NCBI GenBank assembly: GCA_050084985.1
Contig: JBITNC010000001.1
Span: 115,878,001-115,942,000 of the forward strand
DNA length: 64,000 nt
From: Nageia nagi
Lineage: Eukaryota > Pinophyta
Direction: 5' to 3'
Positions 44,801 to 57,153 of the stretch are shown here, one piece after another (position 1 is the first letter of the stretch; the number at the start of each line of letters is the position of its first letter). The position numbers were made by a program, and so were the translations under genes. The notes beneath the pieces were generated by a model, which ran no database searches, was not told the origin of the DNA, and saw only the letters and a program-made list of their open reading frames with translations.

Positions 44801-46509
44801 TGCAATTATCTTGACTTATTGTTGTATGCCATCAATTTTATCCTATTCTATCATAGGTACTATAGGTTCTAATGATGAAGGGAGATTGACAATTGGAATG
44901 TCTACCTTTGCATGTTTGATTGGTTGTTCGGATTATTGTCCTTCTTCAAAGGTGGGTAATTATTTTCTAGTATGAAACACTTCAAAAATTTCTATTTTAT
45001 CATTCCTATCATAAATGATGTTGTGCAATGTAGTTGAGACATACCACTCTATTTTAGTGTGGGATATCAATAACATATTTCCCTATCACATTTAATATTT
45101 TCTATACATTTTATGTCATTCTATTCTTTAGTCCATCTGGGCATGGGCTACATAGATTGGGCAAGTAGTTTATCTATTTATCCCTCTTGATATTTCCCCT
45201 TATTTGCATGAGTATCCTGAACTGGTTGCTTATTTTTGACCTAAAATATTCCTATTTTATTTGTGCAGTCATTTTATACTTTGCAAAGTATCCATTTGTA
45301 ATATTTGATATTTTTAGGAATACTTTTATTTGCTAAAGCCTATTCATCAAATGAGTGAAGAATTTTGGTTCTAATCCTATTATCTTCATATGACCAATCT
45401 AGATAGGGTGTGTCAACTTTAGCTAGAAGTTTGTTGATTTCTTCATATATTATAGGATCATAATGTTCACATTCATCTTCAACAAAGATATTTGTATCAT
45501 CATTTGAGTCTAAAACTTGTTCATCCTATCTATTTTGTGTAGCCTATGTAATGAGGCCATCATCAGCTAGAGTTGAAAGATCAAATAGAGCTTCTCGATG
45601 AAGCAAGTCTTGCAATGTAGTTGGTTGAGCAAGCTTGTCACTGACATTGTTAATTAAGTTAACAATCTCTTGTTAATTTTCATGAGCTATACCATCACAA
45701 GAACTACTGGTGGAATTAAAACTGCTAGTTTTGTTTGAGGCTCAGTGCCCATGCTAAGGTTAGCATCTATGCTAATGTGAGCATACACACCAGCTTCAAG
45801 AAGGATAAATGGTCAAATATTTGGCATGGGAATATACCTATTAATAAAAAATCCTAAATTTATGTTCCAAGATGTAAGAGTCATATTGTTAGGAGGAATA
45901 TTCTCCTTATACCTGTTATGATACCATAACCTATGTTGTTTTTCCACTTCTTTATCTTTTAAGAAATCAAATGTGTATTCTTTTTCTTCAAATGGTAATC
46001 CACTAAGGGGTTTGATGAATCTATTATTATTTTCCTCAAAACTCATGATTTTCTTGAAGACATCATCATCACTTAATCAAGCAATGATCTCTTCCTCAGT
46101 TGTGATAGGAGGTTTTCGATTTAGAGGGGTTTGATATCATGTATTGTTTGAATTAACCCTTTAATTTACTATCTTAGTTTTAACTATTAAAGATATCTAC
46201 AAATTTCTCTTGATCTGAAGCACTATGACTAGCTTCCTTGGTTATTTGTCCCTATACATTGATATATGGTTGTTTGGTGAGAATGCTTTCACTTCACCTT
46301 TGAACCACTTTAGGTCTAACAATTCTTATTCTCTTTGAAGTCTTTTTAGCTACAAGGTTAGTATTAAGATGTGCATTTTCATTGCTAGTAACAAAAAATA
46401 ACTTAGGGATATAATGTAAATAGAACCCATTATAGGTTTGACATTATGGTAGAATTATAGGTTCAGGAGTATTTATATCTAACCTTAATTTAGAATTAGA
46501 AAATGCAAA
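44801..46509 (-). other. inner element leader region
   Basis: This is the sequence between the primer-binding site and the recognisable gag. It contains one 77-codon minus-strand frame (46046-45813, start MSFEENNNRFIKPLSGLPF) that may be the amino end of gag or a leader ORF. I cannot match it to a family. Confidence 0.35.
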
Positions 46510-46524
46510 GAAAGGTGGGTGCCA
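46510..46524 (-). other. degraded primer-binding site of inner element
   Basis: The minus strand reads TGGCACCCACCTTTC three bases inside the LTR end (46528). Sites of the form TGGCGCCCACC occur in other Ty3/gypsy elements, and a single G-to-A change would give this sequence. The tRNA partner is not assigned. Confidence 0.45.
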
Positions 46525-46527
46525 ATA

Positions 46528-47042
46528 TGTCGATATGCATTTTGGTACATCTAGGATTACCTCTAAATGAACTAAAAGCACATATAAATTTAATTGTGTG
46601 ATAAACCTAAGCTAATTAACTTAGATAAACATACATGAATAAAGGAATTCAATAATGTAGTAATAATATAATGAAATCATAGTGATGTCAAGATTATAAA
46701 ATGCAACTAAAGGCACTAAAGAGAAAGGAATCAAGTGAAAGATAAATACCTATGTGTCCTTTCCTATGTCAAATTTGAGAATATAATGGATGAACTTATC
46801 AAAAAGGGTGACCTTGTTGTGTGAACCCCAAGGTCAAATGGAGAAGAAACACCAGTGTGGACACTAGTTTTAGAGAGCTTAATGTGGATGCTAATGATCA
46901 TAAAGAATGAATTTCACCACCAAGATTCTATGATAGTAGATATGATGACAAGTCAAACTGAACATATGATCACAAAAGTAGATGACAAATATTCTCTTGA
47001 GTGATAATAAGATTCCAATCTCAATAGATGATGTTTAGAAAG
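46528..47042 (-). repeat. 5' LTR of inner element, truncated
   Basis: It matches the first ~507 bases of 38400-39185 on the plus strand and stops at about 47042, where outer-element pol sequence starts. Its first ~279 bases in element orientation are missing. Confidence 0.8.
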
Positions 47043-47290
47043 ATGTTAGCTTTTATTTAACATGTTTTCCTTATTTTTTTAATGATAAATTATGCATGAA
47101 AAAGGATGTATCTAAACCAAGAATACCATAATAAGACCATGAAAAATTTTATAACATTCAATAAAACTATTTTTGTTCCTTTCTCATTGTGGAATAGAAG
47201 AGCAACCTCAATATTTATTAATCTTTCTTGATCACTTGTACGAATGTTGACATCAATCGATTATTCATTAAATAATGCTAAGTCTTCTTT
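47043..47290 (-). pseudogene. outer Tat element: start of RT region
   Basis: The minus strand gives VNIRTSDQERLINIEVALL, then after shifts SWSYYGILGLDTSFFMHNLS, a close match to the pre-RT segment of Tat-lineage pol (FAWSYxDMPGLDTxIVxHxL). It ends at GKHVK.KL (family KPVKQKLRR), where the inner element begins. The RT frame resumes at 38399 with about 100 family residues missing. Confidence 0.75.
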
Positions 47291-48089
47291 ATTTTATAGC
47301 AATGAAGGTAACTCTTCTAATCCAATAACATTATTACCATCAATATCTTGTTCGTCATCTTGTTGTGCATGAAACACTTTGTTAAAATTTACCTCTTGTC
47401 CAAAATATCCATATTGACTTAGAACATAAACTGGTTTCCTTTTCTCATTTCACTTGGGAAATTTTGAATGTTCCCCCATGTATTCTAATATGTCATCATA
47501 AATATAAAAGCAATTAAACACAAGAGGTATAGTATCATTAATCTATAAATCCTCATCAATATCATCATAAAGTTTAATAATAGTACATTTTGGAACAAAC
47601 TTAATAGGTCCTAAATTTTTCTTAGTATTCTGATCACTACCCAATCATTTCTTATCCTACTTAGCTCCTAAATTTGTAGGAAAAAAAGGCATACCTTGCT
47701 TTGATTTTCCTAATCCTCCTCCTTTGTAGTTGAAATTTGGATTTATATACTTATGTACAAAAGGATATGGAAAGAGAATACCCATATTATGATTGACTAT
47801 GTTTCTATTAAACTAAATAGGATTTGATAGTAATATTATTGTGAAATAATAATCACTCATATGTCCCTAATGTTCATGATGTGAACATCCCTTAATACCC
47901 TCAACATGACATAAACATCCTAAATTATTCATAATTTTTGGATAGCCCAAATATTTTATGGAAGCTAACAGATCAAGATTCTTAATTTTGTACATCCCCA
48001 TACCTATATTTGTAATCTATACCTCCTTTTCTACTTTTATCAATGTTGATACAACTCCTTTTGGAATAATATGAAACTTAGGACAAGTT

Positions 48090-48560
48090 AAATCCTATCC
48101 TTTAATATCCAAATCTGTTAGATTACATAATGCATATAGTGCTAGATTACCTATTATTGTATGTATCTTTCCCTCATATTCATATTTCAAATGACCATGT
48201 ACTATTGAAGGTACTACATCCATATCATGTAACCATGGTCTTCCCTAGGCATAAGTTGTATGAAAGTTTTCCATTCATGACATGAAAGTTTGTTTGAACA
48301 TTTCTAAGGCCCAATGTAACTGAAAGTGTGACTAGACCAAGTGGGTTTTTTAGATTAACTATCATATGCTCTTATATGGAAGTTTGGCTCTTCTAATGGA
48401 AGAATATGGACATCATTATCTTTAATTTACTGAAGGAACTTTTGGAAAAAAATATTAACAACAAAACCAAGATCTACCATTGCTCTTTTTATTTCCCATG
48501 CATATATCATAAGGGTAACATAAAGTGCCATACATTAAGTTCCTTACTAAGTTTTTCAGA
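48090..48560 (-). pseudogene. outer Tat element: protease region
   Basis: The minus strand reads ALYVTLMIYAWEIKRAMVDL, with GFVVNIF where a retropepsin has D-x-G-(S/A)-x-(L/I)-N. Later come SKNPLGLVTLSVTLGLRNVQ, then FHVMNGKLSYNLCLGKTM (family: F.V.....YN.LLGRPW) and the tail HGHLKYEYEGKIHT (family: STLHxxLKFxxEGK). Several frame changes occur. Confidence 0.7.
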
Positions 48561-48849
48561 TTTGAAAAATGAAATTACATTACATTCTTTGATGGACTTA
48601 AGTTTTTCCAAAAATAAAGTGGCAAACATATTAATAGGGAATTTTTCTTTTTTAAACAGTTCATAGAAAACCTCCCTATATTTTTCATATTTGCTAATAA
48701 GATCATACAAGCTAATCTTACCAGGAGTAGTTTTTAATTACCCTATTATGCTATAAGATTTTGGATCAGGTGGGAGACTTACTTATTCAATAGTAACCAA
48801 ATTTGGTATGGACTTTGGGTGGCCTCTTATAAGTGTAGAACACATATCC

Positions 48850-49900
48850 TCATTAACAAATATGGTATTAATTGCTTATTCTAGATCTAAAGTATTTGCA
48901 TTAACTTCATACTTGCTTTGTGAGATAAGATCCAATATATCTACCTCAAGAGTCTTACAACTATTTGTAGAGTGTTATCTTATTTTATGATAAGTACAAT
49001 AAGCATATAAATTATCCATGTGCACAATGTCATATTTAGCTTTTCTCTCTAATTGTTTTAATAACCCTTTTTTAACCAGATCTTGTAGGAGAAGCTTTGG
49101 TTGAATAGGAAAAGTGTATGTATGATTTCTTGTTGTAGCAGATCTAGTAAGAGCAAATTTTTCAACCATGTTTACATTCTTTTCCTCTTTTTCATATATG
49201 TTTTTTTGTTATCCTTGTTGTATGTAGTATTTACATACTTTAGTGAACCTAGCTCAATCAACACTTTTTCTTTTGCTCAAACTCTTTTAGTCATAATTCT
49301 AAAACCCAACTCAGTATAATCAAGAGCATGTTTCTTAATAAATAGAATAATATAATCAACAAAAATACCACATATTTATTTTTCATCTAAATGACTATGA
49401 ATGGATTGCGATAACTTTTTAAATCTTAGCATATACTTCTCTAAGGTCTCATTGCTTCCTTGACATAAGGCACACAACTTTGTATCTATACTTTGCTCTT
49501 TGACATTATGCTTATATTAACTCATGAATACTTTTACCAATGATGGAAATGAATCGATAGATCCCTCAAGAAAATTATAAAATCATTTATTGACATCACC
49601 TTTCAAACTCTTTGGGAAGAATTTTGCAATTAATTTCTTCTTAGATCCTAATTTCAATAAGAACTCCTCCTAAAAGTTGATAAGATGTTGTTTTAGGTTT
49701 TGTTCACCACTAAACATCTCGAACTTAGGGGCCTTAATATTAGGTGGTAGGGGATCATTATGGATATCTTCTAAAAAGGGTGTGTTGAAGACACCATCAT
49801 AATCTTCATTCTTGCTCTGATATCTCTTATCATTCTCAAGTTTTAAAACTCTTGTTGCTCGAGCATTATATGAACTGATCGAGTATTACTAGTAGACGTC
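48850..49900 (-). pseudogene. outer Tat element: gag
   Basis: From about 49770 the minus strand gives PLPPNIKAPKFEMFSGEQNL, then AKFFPKSLKGDVNK with FYNFLEGSIDSF, then YMLRFKKLSQSI. This is the Tat/Ogre Gag pattern (PLPPGFK.P.F..F.G..DP..H; LFP.SL.G.A..WF..LP.GSI). The Cys/His element is AYCTYHKIR, a stop, HSTNSCKTLE near 49010-48960. Stops and shifts are scattered. Confidence 0.75.
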
Positions 49901-52900
49901 TGTGGTTGGGAATAAAATTGAGCCAAAATTTGGGTTGCTTATTGCAATGGTTTATTGAAGTAATTGAATTTCTTGTTGCATATTTTGTGCTATTTTTATA
50001 CAACATCAACACCTTACAAATACATCAAGCACTATATCAATGCAACTAAATCTGTATTTGAATTTGCAAGATCTCGACCAAGAGGGTAAAGATCATTTGA
50101 AATAGTGGGTTCACCAAATATTTATATAAATAAATAATTCACAATGCAATAAACAAAGCATAATATCCCTACAAATATAACACTAAAATATACTAATTAT
50201 GATAATCATAAATATGTATCTTCATCATATATGAATAAACAAGTCATAATAAATACACTTGCATGATCACCATTTGTTAGGGCAAAACAATAGCATTTCC
50301 AATATCCTATGCCTTTGCATGCCACCAATGATATGAAACATGTAGAATCTAGTTTAGAAATTAAAATGTGAAGAGTGCTACAAAGGGTAAATAACAAATC
50401 CATGAATAGCTGGTGTTATAAAATATCATTATTATTCGGATATATGATAAGCTTGTGTTCTTGTATCCAATTAATAATGATCTTCTCCTTTTGAATTATT
50501 TCCTTAAATATTCTTCTTTAGCAATTCTTGGATCTTCCTTTTTCCTTGGTGTCATTGCATATTACATATTTTATGATGCCTTTATAGACATTTGATACCA
50601 CTTACATTGTTTAGTGGTCCTTTTACATTGATTACATTACCTTGGGTATATTTTAACCCCTTTTTACAATAAATATCTCTTGATGCTATAAAAATGAATT
50701 ATTTAATAAATAAGAATACATTTTTAGGCATCTACACTAAATGCAAGCATATATCTCAAAATATAGCAATAAACCATATTAATTGATTATTTATTTTAGA
50801 TACCTATCTATAAATAGGTTCATAAAAAATGTACATATAATAAAATGATTTTGAAATATTTAATATCCAAATAATTTACTTTATCTATAAATGATAAATA
50901 GAAATTGGCAAGGATAAATAATATAACAATATGGTATAAACTAGTAAACTAGGGCATATGAGATATAAGATAAATATAAATAACTATGCATAGTAATTAT
51001 AGATTTATCATGGAACATGAAAAGAGATACTTATGCTCCTATTTAAAATGGATCTAAACCTTTGAGAAGTTTCATCAAATACTCTCCTATAGATACTTGA
51101 ATATTTAATGCTTTTATGGAAATTACTGCTTATCTTGGAATTTGGAAAACTTAATGATGTTAACTTATTTCCATATATTAGTAGCTAAAAATAAAATTGG
51201 GATAAAATAATTACTAAAAACACACATGAAATACATGAAATGGAGGAATCAAGGTGACAAAAATCTTAGAAATCTAATTAGGATTGCACTACAACTATTC
51301 GATTGTAAAAAAATTCCAAAAGTATGAGTGTTATTCGTCTTATACAAGATTATTTATGGTCCTATTTTGATATCTTTTTTATAGATTTGAAGTTGTGGGG
51401 GGTTTTTAGATGAGTTTGAGGTTTCAAATATTAGGTGTAGTTATTCTAGTTCAACTTAAAATATAGCATTTTAGTATGAAATGGAATCCAAATTATCTTA
51501 AAATATTTGCAATATATTATTTTATGAATTAGCTTCAAAATGACAATCTTAGTGATCCTGTAAAGTTTGCATAGTAATAGTTATGGTGTTTTGAACCTAG
51601 GCTACCCAAAAAAGGGTTTGTAATATAATTATATGAATCTTCATCATCATGAAAGTGCAAATATTTTTTAATATTGCAAGATCTTGATTGTAAGGATAAT
51701 TTATAATTTGAAATTGTTATAAGACCTCCTTTTATACTTTGCAGAGGAAATAAAATAATAAAAGGATTAGTTAACATTTATTTTGAAATTAGAATATTTA
51801 TATTTCCCTCTAATCAGTAAAATAATTTTAGATACCTAAATTAATGATTTTGAATAAATCAAAAATCAAATAAAGGTTTCTACATTTGATATCATAAAGC
51901 TAGCACTAATTGTTTGAGAGGACTATGATAGAGTAAAATAATATCTTACCCAAATATGTACATGATAAGAAAGATATGATAACCTCGAATGTTATTATTG
52001 ATTATCCCCATGAAGGTGCAAGGAGAGTAAGAATGCCTTAATGATAATCCTCAAGGTAGTCATCTATGATATACATAGCATGTATGTATAATATTTTGGA
52101 TCAATTTAAAATGAAAACTATGATACACACACACACAAATATTTTGGTCCACTCTATGCTTATGTGTAATTATTTATTTTATTATAAAAAAAGTAATTAA
52201 TGTAATAAATGAATGAAATATTTTAAAATATAAATGCTAATTAAATAAAATAGTCATTTTTATAATAATTAAAGATCAACATTGCAAAATACTAAATTGC
52301 AAGCTCACATAATTGTATAGTCTAAAAAATGAGATCAAATAAATAATAATCTAAATGAAAAAAATGAGGTCACATAAGAAACTTAAATGTTATTGATTTA
52401 GTCCATTAATATATGAAACCTAAAAAAATTATAAATATAACTACAAAAATTTCTAATATTAGTATTGTTAATAGGTGTTACTTACATATGGAGTTTGGGA
52501 TTCTTGAGGCTTCTCCATTTGTTTATTTACTTCCTTTTATTCTCATGAGTTCCAAAATCCCATGTTCATCAACTACAAATATATGTAACTACTGCATTTT
52601 AAATCAATTTCTTTGAATTCTAGATTTATTATCTTATGAGTATGTACTTTTTATGATGTTATTATGTAATTATTCTAATTTACTCATTTTTATAAATTTG
52701 GGCATTTTTTCTTTTTTCATGATACCATATCCTTTGTGAGAAAGAGTTTAAACGTATATGAAAGTTAGATGGGATTTATGTCATATGATAAATCAAAGAT
52801 CTACCTAAAACCATGTTATAAGGTAAATTAATGATCACATTAAATATTAAGGTTTCGTTTTTGATACCAATTATAACTTTAAAAGTGATAGTACCTACTA

Positions 52901-53689
52901 GTTTATTAAACACATTATCAAAACCTTTTATTATAACATCCTATTTTTTACTCTTTTCTATCATTAAATATATATGTGATTACAAACATATATCTTTAAC
53001 TATTATCAATGATAATATACCTCAATCTAGAATCAATATAAGTCTCAATTAGTAAGGATAGATGATCTTAATCCTAAAAAATCTCATGGTAATGAAAAGT
53101 GATATTAGCATGTAAGTAACTAGAAATCTCAATGTAATGACCTTCAATCATACTAATAAATAAATAATACTCTCTATCATTGTTAATATTTTTTTTTATT
53201 TTTATAGTTTAAATTTTTTATATTATCATATGATAATTATGGGAAAGGAGTCGTAAAAGATGCTAAAATGATGTGTACAATTGTATCCTATGACTTGCTA
53301 AAGTTTAAGACCAAAACTCATGGCATTTAAAGTAATTAGATCAAAACTCAAGCTACATCCTCATCATGCAAAGAGGAAATGAATGATAACTATAGAATAA
53401 GCTTTGAAATAAGTACATTGATTCTAGCTAGCTTGACCTCCTACTATGCCAAACTGATTCTAAATTAAGGAGTTATGATGTGCACATTATCGTTGGAGGT
53501 AGGATCGCATATCTCTTAAATTCTACTTTCCCAAATCACTTAGATAGGCCTCTAATAGCTCATACCACAAAGTTGTTTGCTAGGATCATCATTTATAGGG
53601 GTGAAATCTACCTATATGGAAGCCATATAAGTTCTAAATCTATGACACACCTCCTTTTATAATATTTGGGATTGTCTAAATTTTTTTTT
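49901..53689. other. AT-rich DNA, presumed outer-element leader/LTR and older debris
   Basis: The outer element's 5' LTR should lie here, but I could not find its copy or primer-binding site. TGGTATCAAATG on the minus strand near 50605 is a weak candidate. The frames at 51535-51777 and 52831-53052 match nothing I can name. A short (AC)7 tract is at 52124-52137. Confidence 0.4.
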
Positions 53690-55380
53690 ATTACATTCTA
53701 TCTATATACTCCAAATGAGCATGGAAAGGGATACTTTTCACAATACCATAGTAACTATAGTGGAAGTTGGGTGGATCCATGAAAGGGGAATATCTCCAAT
53801 CAATTAAAGGAGGGCCATAGGTACTAAAATAATAGATAGAAGCCTTGAACATAAGCTGAACACAAATTGTAAGTGTACTAGGAGATGTGTGCTTATTTCT
53901 AGTTACTATCCACACATAACACATTGAGATATGGTGGGCCATCCATGCTTGTGAAGCTTTTTGCCTATAAGGTATTTGATATGAACTATTTTCTAGATAA
54001 ATAAATTAGCTTTGGCCAAGCATTATATTTACACTTCCACATTATTGGGATGAAATTCGCCTGAGTAAGGGATGGGAAGGCATTGAGAGCTTTTAAAGTA
54101 GAGCAAATAAAATATATGTAAGATAGGGTTAAGGCTCAAATGAGATGATATTATTCATCAAGTTTTATCTTATATAAGAGAATAAATGATTCCAAATTAT
54201 TTATTTCATTACATAGTTCAATAGGGAATAATTGTAGGTTCCTCCATATCTTCCTACATTAGTAGCCTTTAGACTCCCACAACTAATATTGGTCCACTCA
54301 TTCCCCCAAACTACCATAAATAAAATGCTAAATATTTTGGAATTCCTTAATGGATACAAGTAAATGATCCATTATCCATGTCTCATGCTTGAATTTGACT
54401 TTGGCTTCATTCACTATAACTCATTTCAAGGATTAAATTACCTATGATTGAACCTTTCAAATTCCATTCCATAAAAAAGTGCCTATTAGGGTATTTTCTA
54501 CATCTTCAATTTCTAAATATTTATACCTTAGAATCCTTCTCCAAAGGGAGTGGGAATCTATGTATATTTTCCACATCAATTTTCCCAACATTGCACAATT
54601 CATTATAATGATATTTTTTATCCCCAAGACACCTATAGTTGTATTAGAGAAAATTACATCCCAATTTACAAGATGGGATTTTTTTCTCTTTGAGTTTCAT
54701 TGTCATAGAAAATTATTCATAATGGTTTCCATCTGGTTTAATATTTTTGATGGGAGCTAAAAAATACCTAGCTAGAAGATGGGAATCACACTAAGGATGG
54801 ATTTGATTTTAAGAATCCTACCTTCTATTTAGAGCCAATTTGATTTCCATATTTCTAGTTTCAAGTGGAAATTTGCTAGTGTTGTATCCTATAAATTACC
54901 AATGTTTTGCCCTTGAAATAAGGGAATACCCAAGTATTGGATTGGGAGTGTTATTGATCATGCCCATTGAAAGAAATATGATTTTCTTAATTTGTAATGT
55001 TAAATGTTTTATTATTTTGATTGAGGAACTTTATTTGCCAACCTTTGTATATGGAGGATTATCAAAAATGTGTTTGGAAACCTCTTCCAATTTCAACTTG
55101 TAGTAATTTTTGGTGAGACATTTATGTCTCCTTAGAATTTATTCCTATAGCAACATTTGATTAGATGTGGTTTGATAGATTTCTTCATCAAGATAAGCAT
55201 AGTGTGCCCTCCTTTAGTTGTTGCAACATTTCATCACCTATAATAATTACATGCATCTCCTTTACTCCTCCATTGAATCTCCACGACCTTAAGTGCTTTA
55301 GTAAAAAAGAAACATTACTCCTCCAACAACTCTCAATGAGCCTCTCTAATATGCTTCTACTCATATCATAGAATTTTTTA
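53690..55380 (-). pseudogene. L1-type LINE ORF2, C-terminal part (LINE-B)
   Basis: The minus strand shows LPIQYLGIPLFQGQNIGN near 54970-54915 (family: LP..YLG.PL..G). Next is YFLAPIKNINQMETIMNNFL near 54760-54690, then SHLVNWDVIFSNTTIGVLGI and WKIYIDSHSLWRRI, the standard order after the RT palm of plant L1 elements (P...L..L......NFLW; V.W..VC.PK..GGLGI; W......S.LW..). The final part (53942-53691) is probably the C-terminal W-rich region. Stops are frequent. Confidence 0.75.
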
Positions 55381-56898
55381 TCCTATATATGGCTAATTTA
55401 TCTTCAGTAAACTTGTTTTTGCTACTTCCATATTTGTAGCAGATCCTTGGATTCCCTAATGGCACTATGTAAAAGGTTGTTATTATTGTTCCTAATTCAA
55501 TATTTGCATCAAACCCATGGATTCCCTAATGGAACCATGTAAAAGGTTATTATTATTATTTTTTCTCGATCTAGCACCATCCCATGGTTACCCCATCACA
55601 CTATGTTTCTTCTTCCTCCTTCGTTGGTGGTGTAGAGAAAGGAATTTTTTGGTGAATACCTTGAAGTATACCCCATGAGTGTTGGTGGCACCATATTTGT
55701 ATGTTTTTCTACCTTATCCTTAAGTAGACCTATGAGTGCTTATGGCATCACTCTGTAATGGTTTACTACCCTATTCTTAAGCAATCTTGTAAGAGCCCTC
55801 GGATCCACTTTGAATGGTTGATTACCTTTTCCTTAAGTTATCTTGTGGATGCCTCATGGAACCACTCTTATAATAATTGATTGTGTATTTGAATTTTTCT
55901 CATTTTGCAATAGTAATAGAAAGAGAAACTAATCAACATTCCATTCTGTGTGACTTTATATGTGTTTTTTAATTCTAGTCTTATAAGCATGAGAAAACAC
56001 TTGCAAATCCTTATAGGAGTGTTATGAGTCTATTCCATGGTGATAGTTAGCTATAAGGGTTCATTTTAATCATGTGGGTATTTGTTATATTTTCATATTA
56101 AGCATTGGATTTAGAGTTTTTCATGGTTATCCCAAACTACCTTCATACATAACCAATTTTATTTTGGAGGCTATATCTTTCATTATAGACCTCCTTTTTA
56201 TGTGATATTTGTTTTTTTAATTATTAGTTTCAATAAATTTCCATCCATATATAACATGTCATACTTGTTTTACAGAAAATACTAAAAAAACATAACTTTC
56301 GGATCTACATTTACACACTCTTACTCTTCAACCCCACATAGTCTTTTACTTCTAAATGCTTTTTGAACCTTCCATCATTCTTAAATGTACCTTCACCATT
56401 TAATAGATAATTTTATATTTTTATGGTTCATAATACTAGGTTTTATTTAAAAAATGGAAAAGTTATGGGCCCCAAAAATTGACCCTCAAGACCAATCTCA
56501 ATTTTGCACCCCAAGAAGACCTTCCTAACATCATCACCTTTGAAGGTTTGGAATCCATAATTTTGGCTTGATTATATAGTGTGTAACCCACCATGTTGAC
56601 ATTAGGACATCCAAACTATATAAATACTTACATTTTTCACCCCAAAAGGTATTTTTTTTATCTTGGAAAATGCATGTAAGGTTGAATTGACCAAAGAACT
56701 TCAAATTGATGCTTTAGGAGATTCATACCTTCATTTTAGGTATGTGAATAATCATTGGAAAGGTATATTTTTTCTCTATTCAAATGTAAGGTTAAATTAA
56801 CATTTTGGGAAAATTTTATTTTTCTAAAATTACCCTAAATTTTATGTATTTATTTTATCCTTGGTTCACTACATTTACATCCTAGGAGCTTTAAATCT
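55381..56898 (+). repeat. probable LTR remnant with degenerate tandem repeats
   Basis: A primer-binding site at 56903 implies that an LTR ends just before it, but its start is not found. Within are two 70-base copies at 55432-55570 ('ggattccctaatgg..c.atgtaaaaggtt'), then three ~57-base copies at 55708-55890 ('cttaag...cttgt(g)ag..c...gga.ccac'). Base composition is otherwise AT-rich and non-coding. Confidence 0.45.
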
Positions 56899-57153
56899 AA
56901 CTTGGTATCAGAGCATTAGGGTCAGTGTTTTTCAACTAGTGGTTGAAAAACCTTCAAATATTAAGTTAGTATCATATATTTTGTGCCTTATTCTACATCC
57001 TTAGTGTATGGAGACTCCAAATATTCAATTGGTATCCAAGCCTTTATTCCTTATTCACCATCCTTGGTGTATGGTGACTTCAAATCTTCAATTGGTATCA
57101 AAGCCTTTATGCCTTGTTCTCCATCCTTGGTGTATGGTGACTTCAAATATTCA
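56899..57153 (+). repeat. four-copy ~64-bp array, each unit headed by a PBS-like sequence
   Basis: Units start at 56899, 56963, 57027 and 57090. The first begins AACTTGGTATCAGAGC, an exact initiator-tRNA-Met primer-binding site (56903-56914). Units 3 and 4 begin AATTGGTATCCAAGC and AATTGGTATCAAAGC; unit 2 has AAGTTAGTATCATAT. Units 3 and 4 are very similar; units 1 and 2 are more diverged. The 75-codon plus frame at 56983-57207 is the 21-residue translation of the repeat and is probably not a gene. The array ends where LINE-A sequence begins. Confidence 0.8.

Larger units (their letters stand above)
38400..47042 (-). mobile_element. inner Tat-like LTR element with gag and antisense ORF, no pol
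   Basis: Orientation is minus. The 3' LTR is 38400-39185 (ends TGTTGA/TCAACA); the polypurine tract adjoins it at 39186-39200. A plus-strand ORF relic (40930-42596) lies on the 3' side, gag is at 43600-44800, a degraded primer-binding site at 46510-46524 and a 5'-truncated 5' LTR at 46528-47042. No RT, RNase H or integrase motif is visible between gag and the 3' LTR. Additional antisense ORFs near the 3' LTR are known in the Tat lineage of Ty3/gypsy. The insert splits an older Tat-lineage element, whose pol flanks it on both sides. Confidence 0.75.

Noticed and set aside
52831-53052. 73-codon frame rich in Ile/Leu on the plus strand, considered as a protease or membrane peptide
   Set aside because: Composition reflects AT-richness; no motif or neighbour supports a gene.
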